Assembly: GCF_036237275.1 (NCBI RefSeq)
Contig: NZ_CP108352.1
Coordinates: 4,774,001-4,838,000 of the forward strand
Source of the DNA: Streptomyces sp. NBC_01353
Lineage (GTDB): Bacteria > Actinomycetota > Actinomycetes > Streptomycetales > Streptomycetaceae
Direction of reading: 5' to 3'
DNA: 64,000 bases
Every line of letters begins with the position of its first letter. Position 1 is the stretch's first letter. This document shows, one piece after another, positions 46,957 to 56,448 of this stretch. Position numbers and translations under genes: made by a program. The notes under the pieces are model-generated. The model saw only the letters and a list, made by a program, of their open reading frames with translations, was not told where the DNA came from and ran no database searches.

Positions 46957-47451
46957 TCAGTGGGCGCCGCCCTGCGCCTCCAGGCGCTTGTAGGAGGCCT
47001 CGATCTCGGCCTCGGCCTCGGCGCGGCCGACCCAGTCGGCGCCCTCGACCGACTTGCCCGGCTCCAGGTCCTTGTAGACCTCGAAGAAGTGCTGGATCTC
47101 CAGGCGGTCGAACTCCGACACGTGGTGGATGTCGCGCAGGTGCTCGACGCGCGGGTCCGACGCGGGGACGCACAGCAGCTTGTCGTCGCCGCCGGCCTCG
47201 TCCGTCATGCGGAACATGCCGATGGCGCGGCACTTGATCAGGCAGCCGGGGAACGTCGGCTCGTCCAGGATGACCAGCGCGTCCAGCGGGTCGCCGTCCT
47301 CGCCGAGGGTGTTCTCGACGAAGCCGTAGTCGGCCGGGTAGCTGGTCGAGGTGAAGAGGCGACGGTCCAGGCGGATGCGACCCGTCTCGTGATCGACCTC
47401 GTACTTGTTCCGCGACCCCTTCGGGATCTCGATGGTGACGTCGAACTCCAC
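46957..47451 (-). CDS. ppa: Inorganic pyrophosphatase
   Basis: A 164-residue family I pyrophosphatase: [46 protein letters not shown] (metal-binding acidic cluster) and [28 protein letters not shown]. The GTG at 47451 is chosen over the upstream ATG because AGGAGGAG lies nine bases before it. Hydrolyses pyrophosphate from biosynthetic reactions. It is divergent from dacB. Confidence 0.95.
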   Translation of the reverse strand: MEFDVTIEIPKGSRNKYEVDHETGRIRLDRRLFTSTSYPADYGFVENTLGEDGDPLDALVILDEPTFPGCLIKCRAIGMFRMTDEAGGDDKLLCVPASDPRVEHLRDIHHVSEFDRLEIQHFFEVYKDLEPGKSVEGADWVGRAEAEAEIEASYKRLEAQGGAH

Positions 47452-47553
47452 GGGTGGCTCCTCCTGAATCAACACATGTGAATGCCTGCGACGACGCGCA
47501 GTGATTAAGTGTCCCTCACGCCTGTGTGTGATCGCGAAAGGGGCTGGTCAGCA

Positions 47554-48975
47554 ATGCCGGAGCCGAGGACCTGGCAGCTCACGGCGTGCTCCGCCGTACT
47601 GGGTCTGGCCCTCGCCGCCGGAGCCGTGACCGCCGCCGGACCGTGGGACAACGGCCAGCGTAAGGCCGAGCGCGCCCGGGCGGCCGCCACGACCCCGACA
47701 GGTGGCGCACATCACGCGGCCCCCCGGCCCCCCGCGGGCCCGCAGCGCCCCGCCCCCGCCCCCAGCGCCGCCGGAGTGCTCCGCGCCCTCGGCGCCCCGG
47801 ACACCAGCCGGCCAAGCGACCTCGCCACCACCCTCGTACCGCTCCTCGCCGACCCCGGCCTCGGCACACTGCGCACCGCCTCGGTCGTCGACGTGGCCAC
47901 CGGGAAGCAGCTCTACGGGGAGGGCGCGACCACCCCCATGACCCCGGCGTCCACGATCAAGATCGCCACCTCGGTCGCCGTCCTCTCCGCCCTCGGCCCC
48001 GACCACCGCATCCCCACCACCGTCGTCGCCTCCCCCGACGGCCGCACCGTCACCCTGGTCGGCGGCGGCGACCCCACCCTCGACCGCACCCGTCTGAAGG
48101 CCCTGGCCGACGGCACCGCCCGCGCCCTCAAGGACCGGGGCGTCACCGGCGTACGCGTCGCCTACGACACGAGCCTCTACCAGGGCCCGGCCCGGCACCC
48201 CATAGGCCCCAACGACAACATCGCCCCCGTCGGCGCCCTGATGCTCGACGAGGGCCGCCTGGACAACTCCGACAGCGGACCCGCCCCGCGCACCGCCGAC
48301 CCGGCCTCAGACACCGCCACCGCCTTCGCCGAGCTCCTCGGCAAGGCCGGTACGAAGGTCCAGGGCACCCCGACCCCCGCCCGCGCCCCCAGGGCCGGTA
48401 CGGACCCCAAGACCACCCCCCTGGCCCGTACCGAATCCGCACCCCTCTCCGCCCTCGTCGAACGCACCCTCACCCACAGCGACAACGACCTCGCCGAAGC
48501 CCTCGCCCGGCAGACCGCCCTCGCCCGCAAGCAGCCCGCGAGCTTCGCCGGCGCCGGCAAAGCCGTCCGGGCCGAACTCGCCGCACTCGGCCTCCCCACC
48601 ACAGGCGCCCGCTTCGCCGACGGCAGTGGCCTATCCCGCGACGACCGGATCTCCGCCGCCCTGCTCACCGGCCTCCTCACCCGAGCGGCCGACCCCACCC
48701 GCCCCGCACTGCGCCCCGTCCTCACCGGCCTGCCCATCGGCGGCTTCAGCGGCACCCTCGAAGGCCGCTTCGACACCGCACCCACCACCAACGGCGCCGG
48801 CCTCGTCCGCGCCAAGACCGGCACCCTGACAGGCGTCAACACACTCGCCGGAACCGTCGTCACCGCCGACGGCCGACTCCTCGCCTTCGCCTTCCTCGCC
48901 GGACAGACCGCCTCGCCCTACACGGCCCAACCCGCCCTCGACCGGCTCTCCGCCGCACTCGCCTCCCAGGGCTGA
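47554..48975 (+). CDS. dacB: D-alanyl-D-alanine carboxypeptidase/endopeptidase (PBP4/DacB, S13)
   Basis: A 473-residue penicillin-binding protein. An N-terminal hydrophobic segment (about 8-28) is followed by a low-complexity Ala/Pro linker, then the S13 domain with S133-T-I-K136 (SxxK), SDN (in THSDNDLAEAL) and KTG (AKTGTLTGVNT). It trims peptidoglycan outside the membrane. The dacB - protease - tilS - hpt - ftsH order is conserved in actinomycetes. Confidence 0.93.
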   Translation: MPEPRTWQLTACSAVLGLALAAGAVTAAGPWDNGQRKAERARAAATTPTGGAHHAAPRPPAGPQRPAPAPSAAGVLRALGAPDTSRPSDLATTLVPLLADPGLGTLRTASVVDVATGKQLYGEGATTPMTPASTIKIATSVAVLSALGPDHRIPTTVVASPDGRTVTLVGGGDPTLDRTRLKALADGTARALKDRGVTGVRVAYDTSLYQGPARHPIGPNDNIAPVGALMLDEGRLDNSDSGPAPRTADPASDTATAFAELLGKAGTKVQGTPTPARAPRAGTDPKTTPLARTESAPLSALVERTLTHSDNDLAEALARQTALARKQPASFAGAGKAVRAELAALGLPTTGARFADGSGLSRDDRISAALLTGLLTRAADPTRPALRPVLTGLPIGGFSGTLEGRFDTAPTTNGAGLVRAKTGTLTGVNTLAGTVVTADGRLLAFAFLAGQTASPYTAQPALDRLSAALASQG

Positions 48976-49024
48976 ACAGGTCCGAAGCCTCACCGAACAG
49001 ACGTCGAGAACGTACGGTTGACGC

Positions 49025-50155
49025 ATGACGAGCATCGGTGGTGCCGAGATGGTCGACTGGAATCTCGCGGTCGCGACCGCGACCCGACTGCTGAGGCCCG
49101 GCCCGGAGGTGAGCCGGGACGAGGCCCGCGAGGTCGTCGCGGAGCTGCGCCGCCACGCCAAGGCGTCCGAGGAACACGTCAGGGCCTTCACCCGGATGAT
49201 CCCCGAAGGCCACGAACCACGGGACACACCCGTCCTCGTCGTGGACCGGGCCGGCTGGGTCAGGGCCAACGTCGCCGGCTTCCGCGAACTGCTCTCCCCA
49301 CTCCTCGACAAGATGCAGGAACGCCGCTCGAACACCCCCGGCGGCACCGTCCTCGGCACGGTCGGAGGCAAGGTCACCGGCGTCGAACTGGGCATGCTCC
49401 TGTCCTTCCTCGCCTCCCGGATCCTCGGCCAGTACGAGACCTTCGCCCCCGCCACCCGCGAACTCCCCGCCGGCGACAACGGCGGCGGCCGACTCCTCCT
49501 CGTCGCCCCCAACATCGTCCACGTCGAACGCGAACTCGCCGTCGACCCCCACGACTTCAGGCTCTGGGTCTGCCTCCACGAAGAGACCCACCGCACCCAG
49601 TTCACCGCCGTGCCCTGGCTCCGCGACCATCTCCAGGGCGAGATCCAGTCCTTCCTCGGCGCGACCGAGGTCGACCCCTCCACCGTCGTCGAACGACTGC
49701 GCGAAGCCGCCCAGGCCCTCGCCGGCAGCCGCCCCGAAGGAGAGGAGGGCGAACCCGGCCCCTCCCTCGTCGAACTCGTACAGACCCCCGAGCAGCGCGA
49801 GATCCTCGGCCGCCTCACCGCGGTCATGTCCCTCCTCGAAGGCCACGCCGACTACGTGATGGACGGCGTCGGCCCCCAGGTCGTGCCCTCCGTCGCCGAG
49901 ATCCGCGAGAAGTTCCAGCAGCGCCGCGCCCGCGGCGCCTCCCGCCTCGACCTCGCCCTGCGCAAGCTCCTCGGCCTCGACGCCAAACTGCGCCAGTACC
50001 GCGACGGAGAGCGCTTCGTCCGCGCCGTCGTCGACCAGGTCGGCATGGACGGCTTCAACCGCGTCTGGACCTCTCCGAACACACTCCCCACCAAGGCCGA
50101 GATCGCCGAACCGGCGGACTGGGTGGCGAGGGTGCACCGTAAGGCAGACTCGTGA
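49025..50155 (+). CDS. Zinc-dependent metalloprotease, DUF2342 family
   Basis: A 376-residue putative zincin with H185-E-E-T-H189 (LHEETHRTQF) and a downstream EGHADYVMDGVG region that could give the third ligand. DUF2342 proteins are found almost always between dacB and tilS in actinobacteria, but their substrate is unknown. Confidence 0.9.
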   Translation: MTSIGGAEMVDWNLAVATATRLLRPGPEVSRDEAREVVAELRRHAKASEEHVRAFTRMIPEGHEPRDTPVLVVDRAGWVRANVAGFRELLSPLLDKMQERRSNTPGGTVLGTVGGKVTGVELGMLLSFLASRILGQYETFAPATRELPAGDNGGGRLLLVAPNIVHVERELAVDPHDFRLWVCLHEETHRTQFTAVPWLRDHLQGEIQSFLGATEVDPSTVVERLREAAQALAGSRPEGEEGEPGPSLVELVQTPEQREILGRLTAVMSLLEGHADYVMDGVGPQVVPSVAEIREKFQQRRARGASRLDLALRKLLGLDAKLRQYRDGERFVRAVVDQVGMDGFNRVWTSPNTLPTKAEIAEPADWVARVHRKADS

Positions 50156-50351
50156 GACGGATGCGGCGTACGACGGAAGAACACACCACCAATCACCCAT
50201 CCGAGGGACCCTAGGCAAAGGGTGGGGCGTGCAATGCTCGGGTAACGGCCAGGTTCTGTCACCATCGACGCACTCTGAGTGACCGAAACCCCTCTTCCGA
50301 CCGTTAAGACTCCGACCGAGGCACCCCACCCCATCACGAAGGGCACCGGAC

Positions 50352-51368
50352 ATGGGTCCCCATCCTGCGGTCGCGGCGATACGCCTGGCGGTCCGCCGCG
50401 TACTCCACGACGTCATCACCGAGCACCGGACAGACCCCGCCGCGACACCCGACAAGCACCCCCTCGTGCTCGTCGCCTGCTCCGGCGGAGCCGACTCCAT
50501 GGCGCTCGCCTCCGCACTCGCCTTCGAAGCCCGCAAACTCGCCGTCCGCGCCGGCGGCATCACCGTCGACCACGGCCTCCAGGACGGCTCCGACCAGCGC
50601 GCCACCGAGGTCGCCGGACGCATGGCCGCACTCGGCCTCGACCCCGTCGAAGCCGTCGCCGTCACCGTCGGCCGCGAAGGAGGGCCCGAGGCCGCCGCCC
50701 GCGACGCCCGCTACGCCGCCCTCGACGAGGCCGCCGAACGCCACGGCGCCACCGCCGTCCTGCTCGGCCACACCCGCGACGACCAGGCCGAAACCGTCCT
50801 GCTCGGCCTCGCCCGCGGCTCAGGCATCCGCTCCCTCTCCGGCATGGCCGCCGTCTCCGGCGCCGCCGGCCGCTACCGCCGCCCTTTCCTGGAGCTCGAC
50901 CGGCAGACCGTCCGCAAGGCCTGCGTCGCCCAGGAACTCGCCGTCTGGGACGACCCCCACAACGCGGACCCCGCCTACACCCGCTCCCGGCTCCGCCACG
51001 AAGGCCTCCCCGCCCTCGAGAAGGCCCTCGGCAAAGGCGTCGTCGAAGCCCTCGCCCGGACGGCCCAGCTCTCCCGCGACGACGCCGACGCCCTCGACTC
51101 CTGGGCCGCCGACGCCGAGACCGCCGTACGCGACGAAGCCGGCCGGCTCGAATGCGCCAAGCTCTACGGACTCCCGCCCGCCGTCCGCCGCCGCATCCTG
51201 CGCCGCGCCATGATCGCCGAAGGCGCACCCGCCGGATCCCTCTTCGCCCGCCACATCGAAGAGGTCGACCGGCTCATCACCGGCTGGCGCGGCCAAGGAG
51301 CCATCAATCTGCCCGGCCGCGTCGAGGCACGACGGCAGGGTGGCAGACTGGTCATTCGGCAAGGCTGA
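50352..51368 (+). CDS. tilS: tRNA(Ile)-lysidine synthetase TilS
   Basis: A 338-residue N-type ATP pyrophosphatase with S44-G-G-A-D-S49 ([13 protein letters not shown]), [10 protein letters not shown], and [29 protein letters not shown]. TilS attaches lysine to the wobble C of the tRNA that reads AUA. Preceded by a 196-base gap in which I see no gene. Runs into hpt. Confidence 0.95.
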   Translation: MGPHPAVAAIRLAVRRVLHDVITEHRTDPAATPDKHPLVLVACSGGADSMALASALAFEARKLAVRAGGITVDHGLQDGSDQRATEVAGRMAALGLDPVEAVAVTVGREGGPEAAARDARYAALDEAAERHGATAVLLGHTRDDQAETVLLGLARGSGIRSLSGMAAVSGAAGRYRRPFLELDRQTVRKACVAQELAVWDDPHNADPAYTRSRLRHEGLPALEKALGKGVVEALARTAQLSRDDADALDSWAADAETAVRDEAGRLECAKLYGLPPAVRRRILRRAMIAEGAPAGSLFARHIEEVDRLITGWRGQGAINLPGRVEARRQGGRLVIRQG

Positions 51369-51394
51369 CGCAAGCTGCAACGAAAGTGACCCGG

Positions 51395-51949
51395 GTGAAC
51401 GAGAAGGACATGGGCACCGACCTCAAGTCGGTGCTCATCACCAAGGAAGAGATCGACGCGAAGCTGGCCGAGCTGGCCGCGAAGATCGACGCGGAGTACG
51501 CGGGCAAGGACCTGCTCATCGTCGGCGTCCTCAAGGGCGCCGTGATGGTGATGGCGGACCTGGCGCGCGCGCTGTCCACCCCCGTCACCATGGACTGGAT
51601 GGCCGTCTCCTCCTACGGCGCCGGCACCCAGTCCTCCGGCGTCGTACGGATCCTCAAGGACCTCGACACCGACATCAAGGGCAAGCACGTCCTGATCGTC
51701 GAGGACATCATCGACTCCGGCCTGACCCTGTCGTGGCTGCTGTCGAACCTCGGCTCGCGCGAACCGGCCTCCCTCGAGGTCTGCACCCTCCTGCGCAAGC
51801 CGGACGCCGCCAAGGTCGCCATCGACGTGAAGTGGATCGGCTTCGACATCCCCAACGAGTTCGTCGTCGGCTACGGCCTCGACTACGCGGAGAAGTACCG
51901 CAACCTCCCCTTCGTCGGCACACTCGCGCCGCACGTCTACGGGGGCTGA
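51395..51949 (+). CDS. hpt: Hypoxanthine phosphoribosyltransferase
   Basis: A 184-residue purine-salvage enzyme. The PRPP loop [17 protein letters not shown] and the [30 protein letters not shown] region are canonical. GTG at 51395 is preferred (GAAAG eight bases upstream); GTG 51386 and ATG 51410 are in frame. Located between tilS and ftsH, the usual order. Confidence 0.95.
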   Translation: MNEKDMGTDLKSVLITKEEIDAKLAELAAKIDAEYAGKDLLIVGVLKGAVMVMADLARALSTPVTMDWMAVSSYGAGTQSSGVVRILKDLDTDIKGKHVLIVEDIIDSGLTLSWLLSNLGSREPASLEVCTLLRKPDAAKVAIDVKWIGFDIPNEFVVGYGLDYAEKYRNLPFVGTLAPHVYGG

Positions 51950-52099
51950 AGCCACGGGAACCCGCACCGCCCTCCCGCCGTTGGAGCAAGGGAAGGCGGT
52001 CACGGGTCCCCGTGCTGAGGTACCTTCCGAAGAACAGCTTTTTCTCACAGCAGCATTTACCTACGGGCAGGAGGGACGGAGCGTTCTCGCTCCGTATGG

Positions 52100-54121
52100 A
52101 TGGACGTGAAGCGATACTTCCGTGGGCCGGTCATGTGGATCGTGCTGGCCGTCCTCGCCGTGGTCGTGCTGATGCAGGTCGTCGGCTCGTCCGAGGGCTA
52201 CAAGACGGTGGACACCAGCAGGGTCGTCCAGGCGATCAATGACAAGCAGGCCGACCAGGTCAAGCTGACGACCGGCGACGAGCAGGTCATCAAGGTCGAG
52301 CTCAAGAAGGGCGCCGACAAGGACAAGTACGGCGGCAGCACCAAGATCCAGGCCAGCTACATCGGTGACCAGGGCGCCAACCTGACCACCACGCTCCAGG
52401 ACCAGGCCGCCTCCGGCGCCCTGGACAAGGGCTACACCGTCTCACCGGAGCGGCAGAGCCCGTTCCTGTCGGTGCTGCTCTCGCTGCTCCCCTTCGTCCT
52501 CATCGTGGTCGTCTTCCTGTTCCTGATGAACCAGATGCAGGGCGGCGGCTCCCGAGTCATGAACTTCGGGAAGTCCAAGGCCAAGCTGATCACCAAGGAC
52601 ACCCCGAAGACCACCTTCGCCGACGTGGCGGGAGCCGACGAGGCCGTCGAGGAACTCCACGAGATCAAGGAATTCCTCCAGGAGCCGGCGAAGTTCCAGG
52701 CCGTCGGCGCCAAGATCCCCAAGGGCGTGCTGCTCTACGGCCCGCCCGGAACCGGCAAGACCCTCCTCGCACGCGCCGTCGCGGGCGAGGCAGGCGTGCC
52801 GTTCTACTCGATCTCCGGCTCCGACTTCGTCGAGATGTTCGTCGGTGTCGGTGCCTCCCGTGTCCGCGACCTCTTCGAGCAGGCCAAGGCGAACGCCCCG
52901 GCGATCGTCTTCGTCGACGAGATCGACGCCGTCGGCCGTCACCGCGGTGCCGGTCTCGGCGGTGGCCACGACGAGCGCGAGCAGACCCTCAACCAGCTCC
53001 TCGTCGAGATGGACGGCTTCGACGTGAAGGGCGGCGTCATCCTGATCGCCGCCACGAACCGACCCGACATCCTCGACCCGGCGCTGCTGCGCCCCGGCCG
53101 TTTCGACCGGCAGATCGCCGTCGACCGTCCGGACATGCAGGGTCGTCTCGAGATCCTCAAGGTCCACCAGAAGGGCAAGCCGGTCGCCCCGGACGTCGAC
53201 CTCGGCGCCGTCGCCCGCCGGACCCCCGGCTTCACCGGTGCCGATCTCTCCAACGTCCTGAACGAGGCGGCGCTCCTCACCGCCCGCTCGGACAAGAAGC
53301 TGGTCGACAACCACTCGCTGGACGAGGCGATCGACCGTGTGGTCGCGGGCCCGCAGAAGCGGACCCGGATCATGTCGGACAAGGAGAAGAAGATCACCGC
53401 GTACCACGAGGGCGGCCACGCCCTCGTCGCGGCGGCCTCGCCGAACTCCGACCCCGTCCACAAGATCACGATCCTGTCCCGCGGCCGTGCCCTGGGCTAC
53501 ACGATGGTGCTCCCGGACGAGGACAAGTACTCGACCACGCGCAACGAGATGCTCGACCAGCTGGCGTACATGCTGGGCGGGCGCGCGGCCGAGGAGCTCG
53601 TCTTCCACGACCCGACCACGGGCGCGGCGAACGACATCGAGAAGGCCACGGCCACCGCACGCGCGATGGTCACGCAGTACGGCATGACCGAGCGGCTCGG
53701 CGCGATCAAGTTCGGCGGCGACAACACCGAACCGTTCCTCGGCCGTGAGATGGCGCACCAGCGCGACTACTCGGAAGAGGTCGCCGCGCTGGTCGACGAA
53801 GAGGTCAAGAAGCTCATCGAGACCGCGCACAACGAGGCGTGGGAGATTCTCGTCGAGAACCGTGACGTCCTCGACAACCTCGTCATCGAGCTCCTCGAGA
53901 AGGAGACGCTCAACAAGGAGCAGATCGCGGAGATCTTCGCCCCGATCGTCAAGCGCCCGGCCCGCCCGGCCTGGACCGGCTCCTCCCGCCGCACGCCCTC
54001 GACCCGCCCGCCGGTGCTCTCCCCCAGGGAGCTGGCACTGACGAACGGCGCGAACGGCAGCGCGGCGGTGGACACCACGAAGGCGATCGAGATCGCCCCC
54101 GAGGAGGCCCCGGAGGCCTGA
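52100..54121 (+). CDS. ftsH: ATP-dependent zinc metalloprotease FtsH
   Basis: A 673-residue membrane AAA protease: two transmembrane helices (about 11-28 and 121-141), Walker A GPPGTGKT (214-221), [14 protein letters not shown], and zinc site H436-E-G-G-H440. It degrades misfolded membrane proteins and regulators. The C-terminal tail (from about 620) is Pro/Ser/Ala-rich. A strong terminator follows. Confidence 0.97.
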   Translation: MDVKRYFRGPVMWIVLAVLAVVVLMQVVGSSEGYKTVDTSRVVQAINDKQADQVKLTTGDEQVIKVELKKGADKDKYGGSTKIQASYIGDQGANLTTTLQDQAASGALDKGYTVSPERQSPFLSVLLSLLPFVLIVVVFLFLMNQMQGGGSRVMNFGKSKAKLITKDTPKTTFADVAGADEAVEELHEIKEFLQEPAKFQAVGAKIPKGVLLYGPPGTGKTLLARAVAGEAGVPFYSISGSDFVEMFVGVGASRVRDLFEQAKANAPAIVFVDEIDAVGRHRGAGLGGGHDEREQTLNQLLVEMDGFDVKGGVILIAATNRPDILDPALLRPGRFDRQIAVDRPDMQGRLEILKVHQKGKPVAPDVDLGAVARRTPGFTGADLSNVLNEAALLTARSDKKLVDNHSLDEAIDRVVAGPQKRTRIMSDKEKKITAYHEGGHALVAAASPNSDPVHKITILSRGRALGYTMVLPDEDKYSTTRNEMLDQLAYMLGGRAAEELVFHDPTTGAANDIEKATATARAMVTQYGMTERLGAIKFGGDNTEPFLGREMAHQRDYSEEVAALVDEEVKKLIETAHNEAWEILVENRDVLDNLVIELLEKETLNKEQIAEIFAPIVKRPARPAWTGSSRRTPSTRPPVLSPRELALTNGANGSAAVDTTKAIEIAPEEAPEA

Positions 54122-54141
54122 CCTCCGCCACCCCGGAATGG

Positions 54142-54187
54142 ATGCCGCGCCCCGACAGGTTCTAGCCTGTGGGGGCGCGGCATTTTT
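54142..54187 (+). terminator. Rho-independent terminator after ftsH
   Basis: ATGCCGCGCCCC (54142-54153) and CAGG pair with CCTG and GGGGCGCGGCAT (ending 54183) around TTCTAG, and the stem runs into TTTTT. It lies in the 97 bases between ftsH and folE, so folE probably has its own promoter or depends on read-through. Confidence 0.85.
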
Positions 54188-54218
54188 CGCGCCATGGCTC
54201 AGATGGAACGAGGCACAG

Positions 54219-54824
54219 ATGACCGACCCGGTGACGCTGGACGGCGAGGGCACGATCGGCGAGTTCGACGAGAAGCGCGCCGAGAACGCCGTACGAGAGC
54301 TTCTCATCGCGGTCGGCGAGGACCCGGACCGTGAGGGGCTGCGGGAGACGCCGGCGCGTGTGGCGCGGGCGTACAAGGAGCTGTTCGCCGGGCTGTGGCA
54401 GAAGCCTGAAGAGGTCCTGACGACGACGTTCGACCTCGGACACGACGAGATGGTCCTCGTGAAGGGCATCGAGTTGATGGCTACCTGTGAACATCATTTG
54501 CTGCCATTTCATGGCGTAGCTCACATCGGTTATATTCCGGCTGAATCGGGCAAGATTACGGGGCTGTCCAAGCTGGCGCGTCTCGTCGATGTCTTCGCCC
54601 GGCGGCCGCAGGTCCAGGAGCGGCTGACGACGCAGATCGCGGACTCGCTCATGGAGATCCTGGAGGCTCGTGGCGCGATCGTCGTCATCGAGGCCGAGCA
54701 CATGTGCATGTCCCTGCGTGGAGTCCGCAAGCCGGGCGCGAAGACGACGACCTCGGCAGTGCGTGGTCAACTGCGCGACGCTACTACACGTGCCGAGGCC
54801 ATGTCCCTGATATTGGCACGTTAA
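54219..54824 (+). CDS. folE: GTP cyclohydrolase I
   Basis: A 201-residue FolE, first enzyme of folate/pterin synthesis. Zinc ligands Cys90, His93 ([10 protein letters not shown]) and Cys163 (HMCMSLRG) are present. Codons 88-109, around the active site, are strikingly unlike the rest: 15 of 22 end in A or T (GAA, CAT, TTG, CCA, TTT, GTA, TAT, ATT), and 28 of the 60 bases 54481-54540 are G or C. The protein sequence is normal, so the change is at synonymous positions. An intein-derived endonuclease gene follows. Confidence 0.97.
   Translation: MTDPVTLDGEGTIGEFDEKRAENAVRELLIAVGEDPDREGLRETPARVARAYKELFAGLWQKPEEVLTTTFDLGHDEMVLVKGIELMATCEHHLLPFHGVAHIGYIPAESGKITGLSKLARLVDVFARRPQVQERLTTQIADSLMEILEARGAIVVIEAEHMCMSLRGVRKPGAKTTTSAVRGQLRDATTRAEAMSLILAR
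54481..54540 (+). other. AT-rich recoded patch inside folE
   Basis: This 60-base stretch is 47% G+C in a gene that is otherwise about as GC-rich as its neighbours. It encodes the conserved [19 protein letters not shown] active-site segment using codons that are rare in streptomycetes. Conserved active sites are typical intein and homing-endonuclease targets. Confidence 0.8.
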
Positions 54825-54843
54825 GGGCGCTCTTTCCGTACTG

Positions 54844-54901
54844 CCCCATACCGTCCCCGATCAGTGGAGTTGATCACTGATCGGGGAGGATCGGTATGGG
54901 G
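54844..54901 (+). promoter_or_regulatory. Long hairpin over the ribosome-binding site and start of the endonuclease-like gene
   Basis: CCCCATACCG (54844-54853) can pair with CGGTATGGGG (54892-54901), and CCCCGATCAGTG (54855-54866) with CACTGATCGGGG (54875-54886), leaving an 8-base loop and a small bulge. The right arms contain the GGGGAGG ribosome-binding site and the ATG at 54896. The structure could end the folE transcript, limit translation of the endonuclease gene, or both. Confidence 0.75.
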
Positions 54902-55885
54902 TACGGGCTTTCCAGCAAGCAGCTGGTGAACCTGGTTGACGGCTGTGTTCAGGCGAAGAACGTGGCTCCCGGCAGCGTGGCGTGGACGCTGGACGGCGGC
55001 CGGACGGTGCAGACCACGGTCGTAGGGGTGACGGCGGTGAAGGCGCGCACGGCCGTCGAGGTGGTCACGGACCACATGGCGTTCATCAGCAGCCCGGATC
55101 TACTGCTGGCCACGCCGGACGGGTGGACGCCCGCCGGGGATGCGGCGGGGACGCCGATCGCCTGGACGCCGGCACGGAAGCTGTGCCGGGAGCGGCTGAC
55201 GATCCGGCCGGGGTACGAGTTCGGCTACTTCGTAGGTGCGACCTGTGCCGATGGGACGGTCGGCAAGAACTACGTGTCGCTGGTCGTGAACGAGGAGGAC
55301 TTCGCGGCCCGGTACGCGACCACGCTCACAGCTTGGACGGGGCTCCCCGCTCGCCTTGAGGCGGTGAGCCGACCGTCCGGCTATCTGAAGCGGGACCTGC
55401 CGGGCTTCCGTGTGCGGGTGGTCTCCTCGTACCTCTCCGACGCGATGCGGCACTACGTGGGCGGGGATGCCCACCACATGCGGCAGCGCTTTCCGCGGGT
55501 GGTGCTGCGAGACATCGACACGTTCAACGGGTTCCTCGACGGATACGTCGATGGTGACGGCTGCCGCGTCAGGCAATGGTCTGGGCGCGTGATCGCGAGC
55601 GCCAATGTCCCGTTCCTGGCTGAGATCGCCCCCATCATTGGGGCGCGGTTCACCCCGAGCGCCGAGGCGGCCTCCAAACTCTGTGTGTCGGACCGCTGGG
55701 AGAGCCGAGGCACCTTCGTCCCCGAGCACCACCCCATTGCCCCTCCGGAATCCTCCTGGATCCAGGTCCGCGAGGTCCGCCCCCGTCCCGCCCTCGGCGC
55801 GAAGCCCTTCACCTTCTACAGCTACCGGCTCGAACCCCACCCCACCTTCCTGGTGAACGGGCACCTCGTGCGCGAGCCCTGGTAG
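54896..55885 (+). CDS. Free-standing intein-derived LAGLIDADG endonuclease-like protein
   Basis: A 329-residue protein with the layout of an intein but encoded alone. Residues about 25-85 resemble the N-terminal Hint region (GSVAWTLDGGRTVQTTVVGV, TPDGWTPA). Two LAGLIDADG-type motifs follow, GYFVGATCADG (110-120, acidic Asp119) and GFLDGYVDGDG (212-222, acidic Asp221). The end, HPTFLVNGHLVREPW, recalls the intein C-terminus TFLVNGxLVHN but lacks the terminal His-Asn. It starts with Met rather than Cys or Ser, so it should not splice. It begins 72 bases after folE, which carries an anomalous patch at its active site. Confidence 0.8.
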   Translation: MGYGLSSKQLVNLVDGCVQAKNVAPGSVAWTLDGGRTVQTTVVGVTAVKARTAVEVVTDHMAFISSPDLLLATPDGWTPAGDAAGTPIAWTPARKLCRERLTIRPGYEFGYFVGATCADGTVGKNYVSLVVNEEDFAARYATTLTAWTGLPARLEAVSRPSGYLKRDLPGFRVRVVSSYLSDAMRHYVGGDAHHMRQRFPRVVLRDIDTFNGFLDGYVDGDGCRVRQWSGRVIASANVPFLAEIAPIIGARFTPSAEAASKLCVSDRWESRGTFVPEHHPIAPPESSWIQVREVRPRPALGAKPFTFYSYRLEPHPTFLVNGHLVREPW

Positions 55886-55920
55886 GTCGCGATGTCAGTG
55901 GCGGTCGTTAGCCTGCGCGC

Positions 55921-56448
55921 ATGATCGAGACGACCGGCGCCGACCGCCGCTTTCCGCCCGTGCTGGCCGATGTGGCCCGAGTCGAGTTCGACTACGACGA
56001 CGGCGAGGGCGTCGACTTCGAGCCGTACGACGCCTTCGACTCCGCCGAGGAGACCACCGACTGGCTGCGGCACTGGACCGGCAACCACGAGCTCGACGGC
56101 GGTGCCTACCGGGTCTTCGGGCAGGACGGGACCGGCGGGCTCGCGGCGATCTGGCGTGTGCGACCGGGGCGACCCCTTGTCGAGCAGCCCGTTGTGTTCA
56201 TGGGCTCGGAGGGCGAGCGCGGCCTGGTGGCCGGGAACCTGTCCGACTTCCTGTGGGTCCTGGCCGATGGCTTCGGGCCGATGGAGGCCGCGCTGTACCT
56301 GGAGCGCGAGGCTCGCCCGGACGCGGCCCTGGCCGAGCTCGCCGAGCGGTACGCGACCACCCCGCGCCGGGCCGCCCGGGAGATCGTCGTCGAGGCTCAG
56401 GCCGAGTTCGCGACCTTCTCCGACGACATCGACGAGCTCTGCCGCTAG
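55921..56448 (+). CDS. SMI1/KNR4 (SUKH)-like protein
   Basis: A 175-residue acidic protein; the stretch YRVFGQDGTGGLAAIWRVRPGRPLVEQPVVFMGSEGERGLVAGNLSDFLWVLADGFGP resembles SUKH-superfamily proteins, many of which are immunity proteins. No toxin gene is adjacent. An IS element is inserted exactly at its stop codon; the CTAG target duplication keeps TAG intact. Confidence 0.7.
   Translation: MIETTGADRRFPPVLADVARVEFDYDDGEGVDFEPYDAFDSAEETTDWLRHWTGNHELDGGAYRVFGQDGTGGLAAIWRVRPGRPLVEQPVVFMGSEGERGLVAGNLSDFLWVLADGFGPMEAALYLEREARPDAALAELAERYATTPRRAAREIVVEAQAEFATFSDDIDELCR

Noticed and set aside
54896-55885. Functional intein, or the C-terminal half of a split folE
   Set aside because: folE is complete and uninterrupted, and the protein lacks the N-terminal Cys/Ser and C-terminal His-Asn needed for splicing.
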